A program made the position numbers and the translations under genes. Below the pieces are notes generated by a model. It was given only the letters and a program-made list of their open reading frames with translations. It had not been told where the DNA came from and did not search any database. Positions 1-6,379 of a DNA stretch of 9,546 nt are shown piece by piece; the stretch's first letter is position 1; each line of letters starts with the position of its first letter. Source of the stretch: Bryobacteraceae bacterium (GTDB taxonomy: Bacteria > Acidobacteriota > Terriglobia > Bryobacterales > Bryobacteraceae); contig JAICMB010000090.1 of the NCBI GenBank assembly GCA_025929455.1, forward strand, positions 1 to 9,546. Reading direction: 5' to 3'.

Positions 1-246
1 CGGCAAATTCCCGTTGTGCTGCTCCAGCTTTCCTTCGAAGCGCGCAAACAGCGAAAACGCGTCTGCGGTCGCTCCCGCAAACCCCGCCAGCACCTTCCCG
101 TTATACAGCCGCCGCAACTTCTTCGCCGACGCTTTCAACACCTCTTGCCCCAGCGTCACCTGCCCATCGCCGGCCATTACCACTTTGCCGTCCCGGCGCA
201 CGCAAAGGATCGTCGTCGAACGAATTTTCTCTCTTTTTCCAGGCAA
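1..246 (-). CDS. hslV: HslV, ATP-dependent protease peptidase subunit (5' part, cut by window edge)
   Basis: This is the peptidase subunit of the cytoplasmic HslUV (ClpYQ) protease, an N-terminal-threonine hydrolase that forms a double hexamer fed by the unfoldase HslU. The 82 visible codons carry the HslV N-terminal signature: [20 protein letters not shown], then [20 protein letters not shown] and [15 protein letters not shown]. The first Thr of TTI (residue 11 here) aligns with catalytic Thr1 of E. coli HslV. The start is a TTG at 246-244. It is the only usual start codon in frame between the upstream in-frame TAA and the conserved block, and it has no clear Shine-Dalgarno. It implies a propeptide of about ten residues to be removed. 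The gene lies 53 bp after the pseudopilin gene on the same strand. The remaining half or so, and any hslU, lie beyond position 1. Family identity is very secure; the exact start is less so. Confidence 0.95.
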   Translation of the reverse strand, partial: MPGKREKIRSTTILCVRRDGKVVMAGDGQVTLGQEVLKASAKKLRRLYNGKVLAGFAGATADAFSLFARFEGKLEQHNGNLP

Positions 247-259
247 ACCACAGTGTAGC

Positions 260-291
260 GCGAGGGTAGTTGAATACCCGTGAGCGAGGGT
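260..291. repeat. 8-bp direct repeat GCGAGGGT between pseudopilin gene and hslV
   Basis: Two exact copies of GCGAGGGT (plus-strand reading) lie at 260-267 and 284-291, 24 bp apart, inside the 53-bp gap upstream of hslV. They could be tandem regulator half-sites or chance in GC-rich DNA. Nothing else in the sequence decides between these. Confidence 0.3.
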
Positions 292-293
292 TG

Positions 294-302
294 CTTATAT
301 CA
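294..302 (-). promoter_or_regulatory. Candidate extended -10 promoter for hslV
   Basis: Reading the minus strand from 302, the sequence is TGATATAAG. This fits the extended -10 pattern TGnTATAAT with one mismatch, and the TGA is also the stop codon of the pseudopilin gene. No good -35 box is seen at the right distance. A start site near 287 would give hslV a leader of about 40 nt. hslV could equally be transcribed from the upstream secretin/pseudopilin operon. Confidence 0.3.
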
Positions 303-737
303 CCAGTCCGAGTACGGCGTGCCTTCCGAGCTCATGCCGTCCGCGCCGCTTTTGACGTCGTAGATGCCCGGCTCGGTCTGGTTCACCGCGTCGGCGCTCT
401 CCTCCATGATCGTTTTCCATGTGTCGGCGGTGCCGGTCATGGGATCCACCGGGATCTGGCGCAGGTAGCCTTCGCTCACCAGATCCTGCAGTGTCTGCGG
501 CGCTTTCTGCTTATCGTAGGTGTATTCGTCGATCATGTTCCGCATGGTGAAGAGATTGTTCTTGAGAACGCTCTCTTTAGCGCGGATTATCGCGCGGTTG
601 TAGATGGGCACCGCGATGGACACGAGTATCGCGATGATCGCCATCACGATCATCAGTTCGATCAGCGTAAAGCCGGATGTCGACTGTCGATGCTGCACGC
701 GCGCACGCAGGCGCGCCGCCACGTTACCACTCCGCAT
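300..737 (-). CDS. GspG-like type II secretion/type IV pseudopilin (second copy)
   Basis: This is a major-pseudopilin-like protein of 145 residues. It has a basic leader (residues 1-22), then the class III prepilin cleavage motif G22|FTLIEL with the conserved +5 Glu (E27), then one hydrophobic helix (MIVMAIIAILVSIAVPIY) that would anchor and polymerise the subunit. The globular tail keeps GspG features: a DPMT segment, then YDVKSGADG and the ending GTPYSDW, in the region where GspG binds calcium. A prepilin peptidase and assembly ATPase, not in this window, would be needed. I chose ATG 737-735, which has GGGA about 6 nt upstream and overlaps the end of the preceding pseudopilin gene by 14 nt. 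A GTG at 722-720 with GGAG 7 nt upstream is an equally good start and leaves the cleavage motif intact. An earlier ATG at 782 gives a 160-residue form with an unusually long leader. It is the third gene after the secretin and most likely in its operon. Confidence 0.9.
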   Translation of the reverse strand: MRSGNVAARLRARVQHRQSTSGFTLIELMIVMAIIAILVSIAVPIYNRAIIRAKESVLKNNLFTMRNMIDEYTYDKQKAPQTLQDLVSEGYLRQIPVDPMTGTADTWKTIMEESADAVNQTEPGIYDVKSGADGMSSEGTPYSDW

Positions 738-1212
738 ACGGCGTCCCATCGCGTGCCTTGTCCGTGGTCTTGGAGTAAACATCGAAAATATTCTGCCCGC
801 CCCAGCTCTGCGCGTTCGGATCGTCGCGCGTGCTGCGCTTGCCCCAGTCGAAGGAATTGGTCATGGGGTCTTTGGGAATGCGCCGCAGGAAATGTACCTT
901 CGCATCCACCTTGCCCGACAGCTTCACGCCCTCGACGAGCTGTTCGAGCGACTCCGGATAGTTATCGGTGTCCATTTTCGTCGGCCCGAGCTTGCCCTGA
1001 TCCGCTAGATCTTTATATTTGTCGATGGCGGTCCGCATTTCGTGTAGCGCCTCGCGCAATTGGTGTTCGCGCTCGCGGCGGATCTTGTAACGCGCCAGCG
1101 GTACCGCCATGGTCGAGAGCACCAGCAGAATGGTGAAGGCGACAATCAGTTCCACCAGCGTCATGCCCCGCCGGCGGTCTCCAGTTGCTGATGCGCGCGC
1201 TTTCCTGATCAC
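724..1212 (-). CDS. GspG-like type II secretion/type IV pseudopilin (first copy)
   Basis: This 162-residue pseudopilin has a short basic leader (residues 1-16, RKAR...DRRRG), cleavage motif G16|MTLVEL with the +5 Glu at residue 21, and the helix IVAFTILLVLSTMAVPLA. The position after the cleavage site is Met rather than the usual Phe; prepilin peptidases tolerate this. A basic amphipathic stretch follows (YKIRREREHQLREALHEMR). The globular part has RRIPKDPMT and ends in DGTPYAEW, parallel to the neighbouring pseudopilin, so the two look like diverged tandem duplicates. The start is GTG 1212-1210, with GGGAG 8 nt upstream. That Shine-Dalgarno lies directly after the secretin stop codon at 1227-1229, consistent with an operon. 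The role would be as a periplasmic pseudopilus subunit working with the secretin, but the exact slot (GspG, H or other) is not settled by sequence alone. Confidence 0.9.
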   Translation of the reverse strand: MIRKARASATGDRRRGMTLVELIVAFTILLVLSTMAVPLARYKIRREREHQLREALHEMRTAIDKYKDLADQGKLGPTKMDTDNYPESLEQLVEGVKLSGKVDAKVHFLRRIPKDPMTNSFDWGKRSTRDDPNAQSWGGQNIFDVYSKTTDKARDGTPYAEW

Positions 1213-1226
1213 GACAACAACTCCCG

Positions 1227-3641
1227 CTAATGCACCGTAACGGAGAGCGACGGCTTGGGCGTGGCGATCGATTCCTGTTTGCTGTTCTTCATGACAGCGT
1301 CGGTGACCGTTACGGTTCCGGTTCCCTTACCAATGGCCGTGAACTGCAGGTGCGCTAGAACGCCCGACCCGTTTGCGCCTTTCGCGCCGGTCACGCGCGA
1401 TACCGTGACGGTCGCTTCGCCCACGTCATTGCGGATATCGAACACCGGCGGATTCTGCTGCGCGCCGTCCAGGAATGGTCCCGGCGTGATTGCGTTCAGT
1501 CGCAACATCTGCGGGTTCCATTTCAGACGTATCGGTCCGGCGGAGAACAGGTCATTCACGTTCTCCGCCAGCAGCGAAACCTGCACCGGCGCGCTGAGCG
1601 CCACCTGCGTGCTGGACGGGACGAAAATCAGCGAGGCCGGGCCTGACGAAGGCGTCGTAGGCGCCGGGGGTGTTACAGGCGCAGCGGGAGCCGGCGTGGC
1701 CTGCGGAGGCGCTGCCGCAGGAGCGAAATTGACCTTCGTGTTTTGCTCGGTGCCGACCGCCACGCCGGTCAGATCCGCAGCCGTAATGCCGGGCGTGCGC
1801 ACGATGTGCGGAATTAGTGCAATCAGCAGATCGCCACGGTTCTTCTCTTTTGTATGCGTGCCGAACAGGTTGCCCAGGATCGGCATATTCACAAGACCGG
1901 GCGTGCCCGCCACCGACAGCGTGTCCTGCACTTGCGAGAGGCCGCCGAGTATGTTGACCTCGCCGTCGCGTACGCGGATCACCGCTTCTTCTTTGCGCTG
2001 CGATATGACGGGCTCCTGCAATCCGCCGATGTCCACGTTGCGGCTGACATTCGAAATGTCCACCAGAATGTGCATGCTCACTTCGCCGTCGGCATGCACG
2101 TGCGGCTCTAAATCGACCTGCACACCGACCTCGGCGAACTGAAACTGCGTCTGCGCGTACGGGATGCCGCCGATGCCGCCCGCGCCAATGCCGGGCAGAA
2201 AACTACCCTGGGCGTACGGAACCTTGTCGCCAATGTGAAGCGATACTTTCTGTCCGTCGGAGGCCCGCACCTGCGGCGACTGCAGTATGCGCGAGCTATT
2301 GTCGGTCAGCACCGCCTGCAGCAGCGCGCCCGGAAGCGAGATGGAAAAATCGTTGGTCCCGATCTTGCCGATTTTGCCAAGCGCGATCGCCTGTGTAGTT
2401 GGTGTGGTGGGAGTCTCGCCCGTTCCGAATATACCGCCGCCAACAGTGCCGGTTCCGACTGTACCCGTACCCGTAGTGCCCGTGCCGGTTCCTGTGCCCG
2501 TTCCGGTCCCCGTCCCGGTGCCGTTGCCCGTTCCGCCCGTCAGCACCGGATTGCGCGGCGTAAAGTTGATGGGCAGGTTCAGGCCCGGATTGCCGCCCGA
2601 CACCAGCGCCATCGCGAGGTCGCGCGTGCGCGCCGTGTTCACCTCGATGAACATGACGTCGACCACTACTTCCGCCTTGGGCTTATCGAGCGCATTGAAA
2701 AGCTTCTCGGCCAGGGCGATCTGGTCCGGCGTGCCTCGCGCCACTACCGCGTTCTGCGGACCGTAGCTGAACATCTTGCGGATATCGGTCGCAGTGCGCA
2801 CCGCCGTGATCATCTCCTGGAATTCCTGAACGGTCGTGACGTTGCGCAGATAGAAGACCTTCACCACGTTATCTTCGTAATCGCGGCGCTTGGTGATGTT
2901 GTCGTCGGTAACGAAAATCGTATTCGGCGTGATCGCCTTCCAAAACGTGTGCGTCAGAACGGCGAGGTAGTCGAGCGCCTGATCGATGGTCGAATTGCTG
3001 ATGTCGAAGTTTACGTTGTGCACCGTCGGCTGGAACTGAGGATCGAAGATGACGTTGATGCCCGCGTACTTCGCCACCGTCTCGTAAAGGATCTTGGGCG
3101 GCTGGTTGTTCATCTTCAGCGTCGTGATCATGCCGGTGAGCGGTTTCAGTTCCGGAACCGGCAGCATGGAGTTCACGCGATCGATCTGCTCCTTGCGCTC
3201 GGCATCGGCGGGCGTGAGGTTCTCCTCGCCCGGTTTGGCCTTGCCCTCGCGGTTGCGCTCGATCATCGCGGCCGTGTTCTTCATCTCCTGCAGCGCCAGC
3301 GTGTTCGAAGGGTCGATGGCAAACGCCCGCTCGAATTCTTTCATAGCGTCCGGGAGTGAGCCCTGGTCGCGCAGTTTTTTCGCGGTCTCGACGTGGATAC
3401 CGCTGAGCCTGAAGCGCACGCGCTTGGCGCCCAACTGGTAGGCCGGGTCGGTGGGATCTTGCTGCAGCGCCTGATCGTACAGATCGAGCGCCTTCTGATA
3501 ATCTTTGTGGTTCTCCGCCTCCTGCGCCTGCTTGAGATATTTGTCGCCCTTGCGCGTGCGCGCCTCCAGGGCCCCGGGCGGCACCACCAGCAGCACCGCC
3601 AGGAACGCCGCGAGGACGCGTAAACGGTAGAAAACGTTCAT
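1227..3641 (-). CDS. Secretin (GspD/PilQ family) with TPR N-terminus and cohesin-like C-terminus
   Basis: This 804-residue outer-membrane secretin would form the exit pore of a type II secretion or type IV pilus-like machine. In order: signal peptide (about 1-27; hydrophobic core LAAFLAVLLVV); TPR-like repeats (about 31-120); an N0/STN-like domain (about 170-250); a secretin N-domain (about 255-325); a Gly-Thr low-complexity insert (about 369-400); the secretin core (about 430-615) with VPYAQ repeats, VQVDLEPHVHADGEVSMHI, GLVNMPILGNLFG and LLIALIPHIVR; a Pro/Ala linker (about 638-668); and a cohesin-like beta domain (669-804). I chose ATG 3641 because the signal peptide follows at once. The open frame reaches back to 3770, but those extra 43 residues would bury the signal, so they are probably not translated. 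No well-spaced Shine-Dalgarno is seen. Two pseudopilin genes follow 14 bp downstream. Family call is secure; the transported substrate is unknown. Confidence 0.93.
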   Translation of the reverse strand: MNVFYRLRVLAAFLAVLLVVPPGALEARTRKGDKYLKQAQEAENHKDYQKALDLYDQALQQDPTDPAYQLGAKRVRFRLSGIHVETAKKLRDQGSLPDAMKEFERAFAIDPSNTLALQEMKNTAAMIERNREGKAKPGEENLTPADAERKEQIDRVNSMLPVPELKPLTGMITTLKMNNQPPKILYETVAKYAGINVIFDPQFQPTVHNVNFDISNSTIDQALDYLAVLTHTFWKAITPNTIFVTDDNITKRRDYEDNVVKVFYLRNVTTVQEFQEMITAVRTATDIRKMFSYGPQNAVVARGTPDQIALAEKLFNALDKPKAEVVVDVMFIEVNTARTRDLAMALVSGGNPGLNLPINFTPRNPVLTGGTGNGTGTGTGTGTGTGTGTTGTGTVGTGTVGGGIFGTGETPTTPTTQAIALGKIGKIGTNDFSISLPGALLQAVLTDNSSRILQSPQVRASDGQKVSLHIGDKVPYAQGSFLPGIGAGGIGGIPYAQTQFQFAEVGVQVDLEPHVHADGEVSMHILVDISNVSRNVDIGGLQEPVISQRKEEAVIRVRDGEVNILGGLSQVQDTLSVAGTPGLVNMPILGNLFGTHTKEKNRGDLLIALIPHIVRTPGITAADLTGVAVGTEQNTKVNFAPAAAPPQATPAPAAPVTPPAPTTPSSGPASLIFVPSSTQVALSAPVQVSLLAENVNDLFSAGPIRLKWNPQMLRLNAITPGPFLDGAQQNPPVFDIRNDVGEATVTVSRVTGAKGANGSGVLAHLQFTAIGKGTGTVTVTDAVMKNSKQESIATPKPSLSVTVH
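2442..2537 (-). repeat. Hexanucleotide low-complexity tract encoding (Gly-Thr)n in the secretin
   Basis: The plus strand reads as an imperfect run of ccngtn units, which on the coding strand encodes alternating Gly-Thr (GTGTGT..., with Asn and Val interruptions) at secretin residues about 369-400. The third codon positions vary, so it is a protein-level repeat more than a perfect DNA microsatellite. It sits between the N-domains and the secretin core, where secretins commonly have a flexible loop. Gain or loss of units would keep the reading frame. Confidence 0.75.
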
Positions 3642-3645
3642 CTTC

Positions 3646-3673
3646 TTGGTTGGAATACCCTGCGTGGTAGAAT
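3646..3673 (+). promoter_or_regulatory. Candidate promoter for smpB-pepA
   Basis: TAGAAT at 3668-3673 is preceded by TGG, making an extended -10 element (TGnTAGAAT). A weak -35 match, TTGGTT, lies at 3646-3651 with a 16-bp spacer. A start near 3680 would give smpB a leader of about 100 nt. The 139-bp gap 3642-3780 also has to hold the promoter of the divergent secretin gene. I found no convincing match for that one. Confidence 0.35.
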
Positions 3674-3780
3674 CGGAATGCGCGAACACCCCATTCACCA
3701 CATAAGTGATTGACGTATGGGCTTTTGCTCGCGTTGAAACAAAAGCGCCGCCCGGCCCGCGCCGCATCATCTCTTATACA

Positions 3781-4242
3781 GTGAAAGCGCAACCCGGCAT
3801 TAAAATTGTGAGCGACAACCGGCAAGCGTCTCACAATTATCATCTGCTCGATCGCTTCGAGGCCGGACTCGTCCTGACCGGCACCGAGGTCAAAGCCGCC
3901 AAGAACGGCAAGGTACAACTTAAGGACGCCTACGCCGAAGTAAACGGCGGCGAGGCGTGGCTGCACAACGCGCACATCAGCCCTTACTCGCACGGCAACC
4001 GCGAGAATCACGAGCCGGTGCGCGTGCGCAAACTGCTGCTGCACCGCGAAGAGATCGAAAAGCTGACCGGCAAAACGCGCGAAAAGGGCCTGACGCTGAT
4101 CCCGACGAAAATTTATTTGAAGGGCGGCCGGCTCAAATGCGAGCTGGCGCTGGCGCGCGGCAAGAAACTGCACGACAAACGCGAAGCGGAGCGCACGCGC
4201 GAGGCGCAGGAAGAGGCGCGTGCCGCCATGAGGAGGGGATAA
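3781..4242 (+). CDS. smpB: SmpB, tmRNA-binding protein
   Basis: SmpB binds tmRNA (SsrA) and places its tRNA-like end in the A site of stalled ribosomes for trans-translation in the cytoplasm. The 153-residue product has the usual family length. Visible family blocks are the N-terminal [32 protein letters not shown], the central [20 protein letters not shown] and [11 protein letters not shown], then [20 protein letters not shown] and [12 protein letters not shown], ending in the basic tail that enters the decoding site. The start is GTG 3781. Another GTG at 3808 would remove nine residues, and the open frame extends back to a GTG at 3706 (178 residues); neither fits the family as well. No clear Shine-Dalgarno precedes 3781. 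The coding end contains the pepA ribosome-binding site and pepA follows directly, so the two are co-transcribed. Confidence 0.96.
   Translation: MKAQPGIKIVSDNRQASHNYHLLDRFEAGLVLTGTEVKAAKNGKVQLKDAYAEVNGGEAWLHNAHISPYSHGNRENHEPVRVRKLLLHREEIEKLTGKTREKGLTLIPTKIYLKGGRLKCELALARGKKLHDKREAERTREAQEEARAAMRRG
4231..4236 (+). promoter_or_regulatory. Shine-Dalgarno of pepA inside smpB
   Basis: AGGAGG lies 6 nt before the pepA ATG (4243) and is formed by the last codons of smpB. This is the strongest ribosome-binding site in the window. It fixes the pepA start, and translation of the two genes is likely coupled. Confidence 0.85.
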
Positions 4243-5694
4243 ATGGAAATCAGAAAAATCGAAGCCAACCGCGACGGCATACAGGCGGACGCGCTGGTTG
4301 TAGTCGCGTTCGAGGGAGCGCGGCCGGATGGTTTATCGGACGAGCGCATCGCAGACGTGTTCGATTCGCGCGAGTTCACCGGCAAAGCCCTGGAGATCGC
4401 GGTGCTGCATCGTCCGGCCGGTCTGCAGGCCAAACGCCTGGTGCTCGCGGGCGGCGGCAAATCCGATCAGTTTACGCCTGCGGAAGCGCGCAAGCTCGCC
4501 GCGGTTGCGGTGCGCGCGTTGCGGTCGAAAGGCGCCCGCAGCATCGTTCTCGAGCTGCCGTCCGCGCAGCGTGGCGACGACTTTACAGCTGCTGCAATTG
4601 AGGGCGCGCTGCTCGGCGAATTCGAGCCGGACCGTTACAAGACGGACCCGCAGAAAAACGAAAAACAGGTGGAATGGTTTGCGGTGGCGGGTGCGTCCGA
4701 CGGCGCGATCGAGCGCGGACGAATTCTCGGCGAAGCGCAGAACTACGCCCGCGAGCTCGCCAACGAGCCGGCCAACCGCCTCACGCCGCTTATCATCGCC
4801 GACCGCGCCCGCGAGCTGGCCGCGGAATTCCAACTCGACTGCGAAGTGCTGGACCAGGACCGCATGCGCCAACTCGGCATGGGCGCACTCCTTGGTGTCG
4901 CGCAGGGCAGTGCCGAGCCACCCGCGCTTATACTCGTGCGCTACAAACCGGCGAACGGATCCACCAGCCGCGATCACCTCGGCCTGGTCGGTAAAGGGGT
5001 CACATTCGACACCGGCGGCATCTCGATCAAGCCCGCAGACGGCATGGAAAAGATGAAGTACGATATGTGCGGCGGCGCGGCCGCGCTCGCCGCCATGCGC
5101 GCGATCGCGCAGCTCAAGCCCGCCATTCCCGTCACGGCGCTGGTGCCTGCGGTCGAAAACATGCCGGGCAGCAAGGCCCAGCGGCCCGGCGATATCGTCA
5201 CCACGCTTTCCGGCAAAACCGTCGAGGTGCTCAACACCGATGCCGAAGGCCGCCTGATTCTGTCTGATGCCATGACCTACGCCGAGCGCGTAGGCTGCAC
5301 GCACCTGATCGATGCCGCGACGCTCACCGGCGCGATCGTCGTCGCGCTTGGGCACTTCAACGTCGGCGCATTCACGAACAACCAGGAATTTCTGGACAAT
5401 GTGCTGGCTGCATCGCGCGCCGAAGGCGAACGCATCTGGCCCATGCCGCTCGACGAGGATTATAAGGACCTGCTGAAAAGCGCCTTCGCTGATCTCGCTA
5501 ATATCGGCGGCCGCTGGGGTGGCGCGATCACGGCGGCGATGTTCCTGAAGCAGTTCGCGGGCGACAAACCGTGGGTGCACCTGGACATCGCCGGCACCGC
5601 TTGGCTCGACGACGCGAAGCCGTGGATGGCCAAGGGGCCGACGGGCGTCTCCGTGCGCACGTTCGTACGCCTAGCTGAAAGTTGGGGAAATTGA
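4243..5694 (+). CDS. pepA: Leucyl aminopeptidase, M17 family (PepA)
   Basis: This two-metal cytosolic aminopeptidase removes N-terminal residues such as leucine from peptides, usually as a hexamer. The 483-residue length is typical. The N-terminal half (about 1-150) is the variable macro-like domain; the C-terminal half is the peptidase. The M17 signature NTDAEGRL is at 331-338. The expected metal ligands are all present: K251, D256, D274, D333 and E335, with catalytic K263 and R337. The spacings between them match E. coli PepA exactly (5, 7, 11, 59, 2, 2). All key residues are intact, so an active enzyme is expected. The start is ATG 4243 with AGGAGG 6 nt upstream, directly after the smpB stop. 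Its own stop codon (5692-5694) overlaps the -35 box of the next promoter. E. coli PepA also binds DNA (XerCD recombination, carAB control); nothing here shows whether this one does. Confidence 0.96.
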   Translation: MEIRKIEANRDGIQADALVVVAFEGARPDGLSDERIADVFDSREFTGKALEIAVLHRPAGLQAKRLVLAGGGKSDQFTPAEARKLAAVAVRALRSKGARSIVLELPSAQRGDDFTAAAIEGALLGEFEPDRYKTDPQKNEKQVEWFAVAGASDGAIERGRILGEAQNYARELANEPANRLTPLIIADRARELAAEFQLDCEVLDQDRMRQLGMGALLGVAQGSAEPPALILVRYKPANGSTSRDHLGLVGKGVTFDTGGISIKPADGMEKMKYDMCGGAAALAAMRAIAQLKPAIPVTALVPAVENMPGSKAQRPGDIVTTLSGKTVEVLNTDAEGRLILSDAMTYAERVGCTHLIDAATLTGAIVVALGHFNVGAFTNNQEFLDNVLAASRAEGERIWPMPLDEDYKDLLKSAFADLANIGGRWGGAITAAMFLKQFAGDKPWVHLDIAGTAWLDDAKPWMAKGPTGVSVRTFVRLAESWGN

Positions 5695-5719
5695 CTTAGT
5701 CCCGAAAACGGACTAACCT
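5691..5719 (+). promoter_or_regulatory. Candidate toxin-antitoxin promoter with internal operator-like palindrome
   Basis: TTGACT (5691-5696) and TAACCT (5714-5719) are separated by exactly 17 bp, a fair -35/-10 pair with a weak -10. Within it lies a perfect 7-bp inverted repeat: TTAGTCC at 5696-5702 and GGACTAA at 5710-5716, with a 7-nt spacer. Type II antitoxins of the Phd/YefM class normally repress their own operon by binding palindromes over the promoter, and this placement fits. A start about 7 nt after the -10 falls on or next to the antitoxin GTG, so the message may be leaderless. The repeat has no following T-run, so it is a poor terminator for pepA. Confidence 0.5.
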
Positions 5720-5726
5720 ACAGGAC

Positions 5727-5981
5727 GTGCCCAGTTACAACGTCCATGAAGCGAAGACGCAGCTCTCGCGGCTGCTCGACGAGGTGCTCCAGGGCGAGGC
5801 GGTCACGATTATGCGCAACGGAATGCCCGTCGCTGAGCTGATTCCGGCGCGCAAGCGGGCGTTTCCGCTCGGCGCGGGCCGCGACGACACGGATATCGAT
5901 CCTGCCGCGGTGCACAGCGACCGTTGGTGGCAGCCGATGAGCGAGGAAGAAGTCGAATCGTTTCTTGATGGCCGGTATTGA
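5727..5981 (+). CDS. Type II antitoxin, Phd/YefM-like
   Basis: This is an 84-residue antitoxin of the prevent-host-death class. Its N-terminal half has the family pattern: SYNVHEAKTQLSRLLDEVLQ, then GEAVTIMRNGMPVAELIPAR, which forms the DNA-binding dimer. The C-terminal part is acidic and Trp-rich (DRWWQPMSEEEVESFLDGRY) and should wrap the toxin and block it. The start is GTG 5727. AGGA ends just 1 nt before it, too close for a normal Shine-Dalgarno, so translation may be leaderless or coupled to pepA, which ends 32 nt upstream. The stop overlaps the toxin start by 4 nt. Likely autoregulated through the palindrome in its promoter. Assignment rests on the domain pattern and on the PIN partner. 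Confidence 0.9.
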   Translation: MPSYNVHEAKTQLSRLLDEVLQGEAVTIMRNGMPVAELIPARKRAFPLGAGRDDTDIDPAAVHSDRWWQPMSEEEVESFLDGRY

Positions 5982-6358
5982 CGTATCTGCTCGACACGCA
6001 CGCGCTGTTCTGGGCTGTAGTATCGCCGGAACAGCTGCCCGCACGGGCTCATTACATCCTGGAAGCCGAGGAGATTTGCGCCAGTGTTGTTTCGTATTGG
6101 GAGCTTGTGCTCAAAAAAGAACGACGCGGCGCGCCAGTTCTCAATGCAACCGCATGGTGGGAGCGATACGTCACGCGTGCCGCCGTCGAGGTGCTTCCGA
6201 TTCGCGTCAAGCATATCGACCGTTTAGCAACCTTGCCCGCATGGCACGGTGACCCATTCGATCGCATGCTGATCGCTCAGGCGCTCGAAGAAGACTGCAC
6301 ACTCATCAGCGGTGACGCCATCGTCGCGCGCTACGGCGCGCGTGTCGTTTGGAATTGA
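5978..6358 (+). CDS. PIN-domain toxin, VapC-like ribonuclease
   Basis: This is a 126-residue PIN domain, the usual size for a type II toxin. The acidic metal-binding residues are in the expected places: D6 in YLLDTHALFW, E42 in SVVSYWEL, D92/D95 in HGDPFDRMLIAQA and D113 in LISGDAIVARYG. It should be a magnesium-dependent endoribonuclease cutting RNA in the cytoplasm, held inactive by the antitoxin. The variant with DTHALFW and GDPFDRMLIAQA is the PIN group usually paired with Phd-type antitoxins. The start is TTG 5978-5980, overlapping the antitoxin stop as TTGA, so translation is coupled. No better start exists nearby. All catalytic residues are intact. The RNA target cannot be read from the sequence. 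The 21 bp between its stop and the convergent gene at 6380 contain no recognisable terminator. Confidence 0.92.
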   Translation: MTYLLDTHALFWAVVSPEQLPARAHYILEAEEICASVVSYWELVLKKERRGAPVLNATAWWERYVTRAAVEVLPIRVKHIDRLATLPAWHGDPFDRMLIAQALEEDCTLISGDAIVARYGARVVWN

Positions 6359-6379
6359 TCGCGCCTTGCACATACGGTA

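Noticed and set aside
270..1136. Plus-strand open frame (288 codons) across the two pseudopilin genes
   Set aside because: It lies opposite two clear prepilin genes and has Arg/Ala/Pro-rich composition typical of antisense frames.
2442..2537. Repeat tract as a CRISPR array or phase-variable microsatellite
   Set aside because: The units are only six bases with variable third positions and no spacers, and they lie inside a coding frame that six-base changes would not shift.
2235..3359. Long plus-strand open frame (374 codons) opposite the secretin gene
   Set aside because: It is fully antisense to a well-supported secretin gene, is rich in Arg/His/Val as expected for a GC-rich shadow frame, and matches no family I recognise.
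2869..4173. Minus-strand open frame (434 codons) overlapping both smpB and the start of the secretin gene
   Set aside because: It covers smpB in antisense and the secretin gene in the wrong frame; both of those are strongly supported.
4333..5580. Long minus-strand open frame (415 codons) opposite pepA
   Set aside because: pepA has every catalytic residue and a strong ribosome-binding site; the opposite frame is a codon-bias shadow with no signal or motif.
5696..5716. Inverted repeat as the pepA transcription terminator
   Set aside because: The stem is only 7 bp with a 7-nt loop and no T-run follows. Its position between -35 and -10 boxes fits an operator better.
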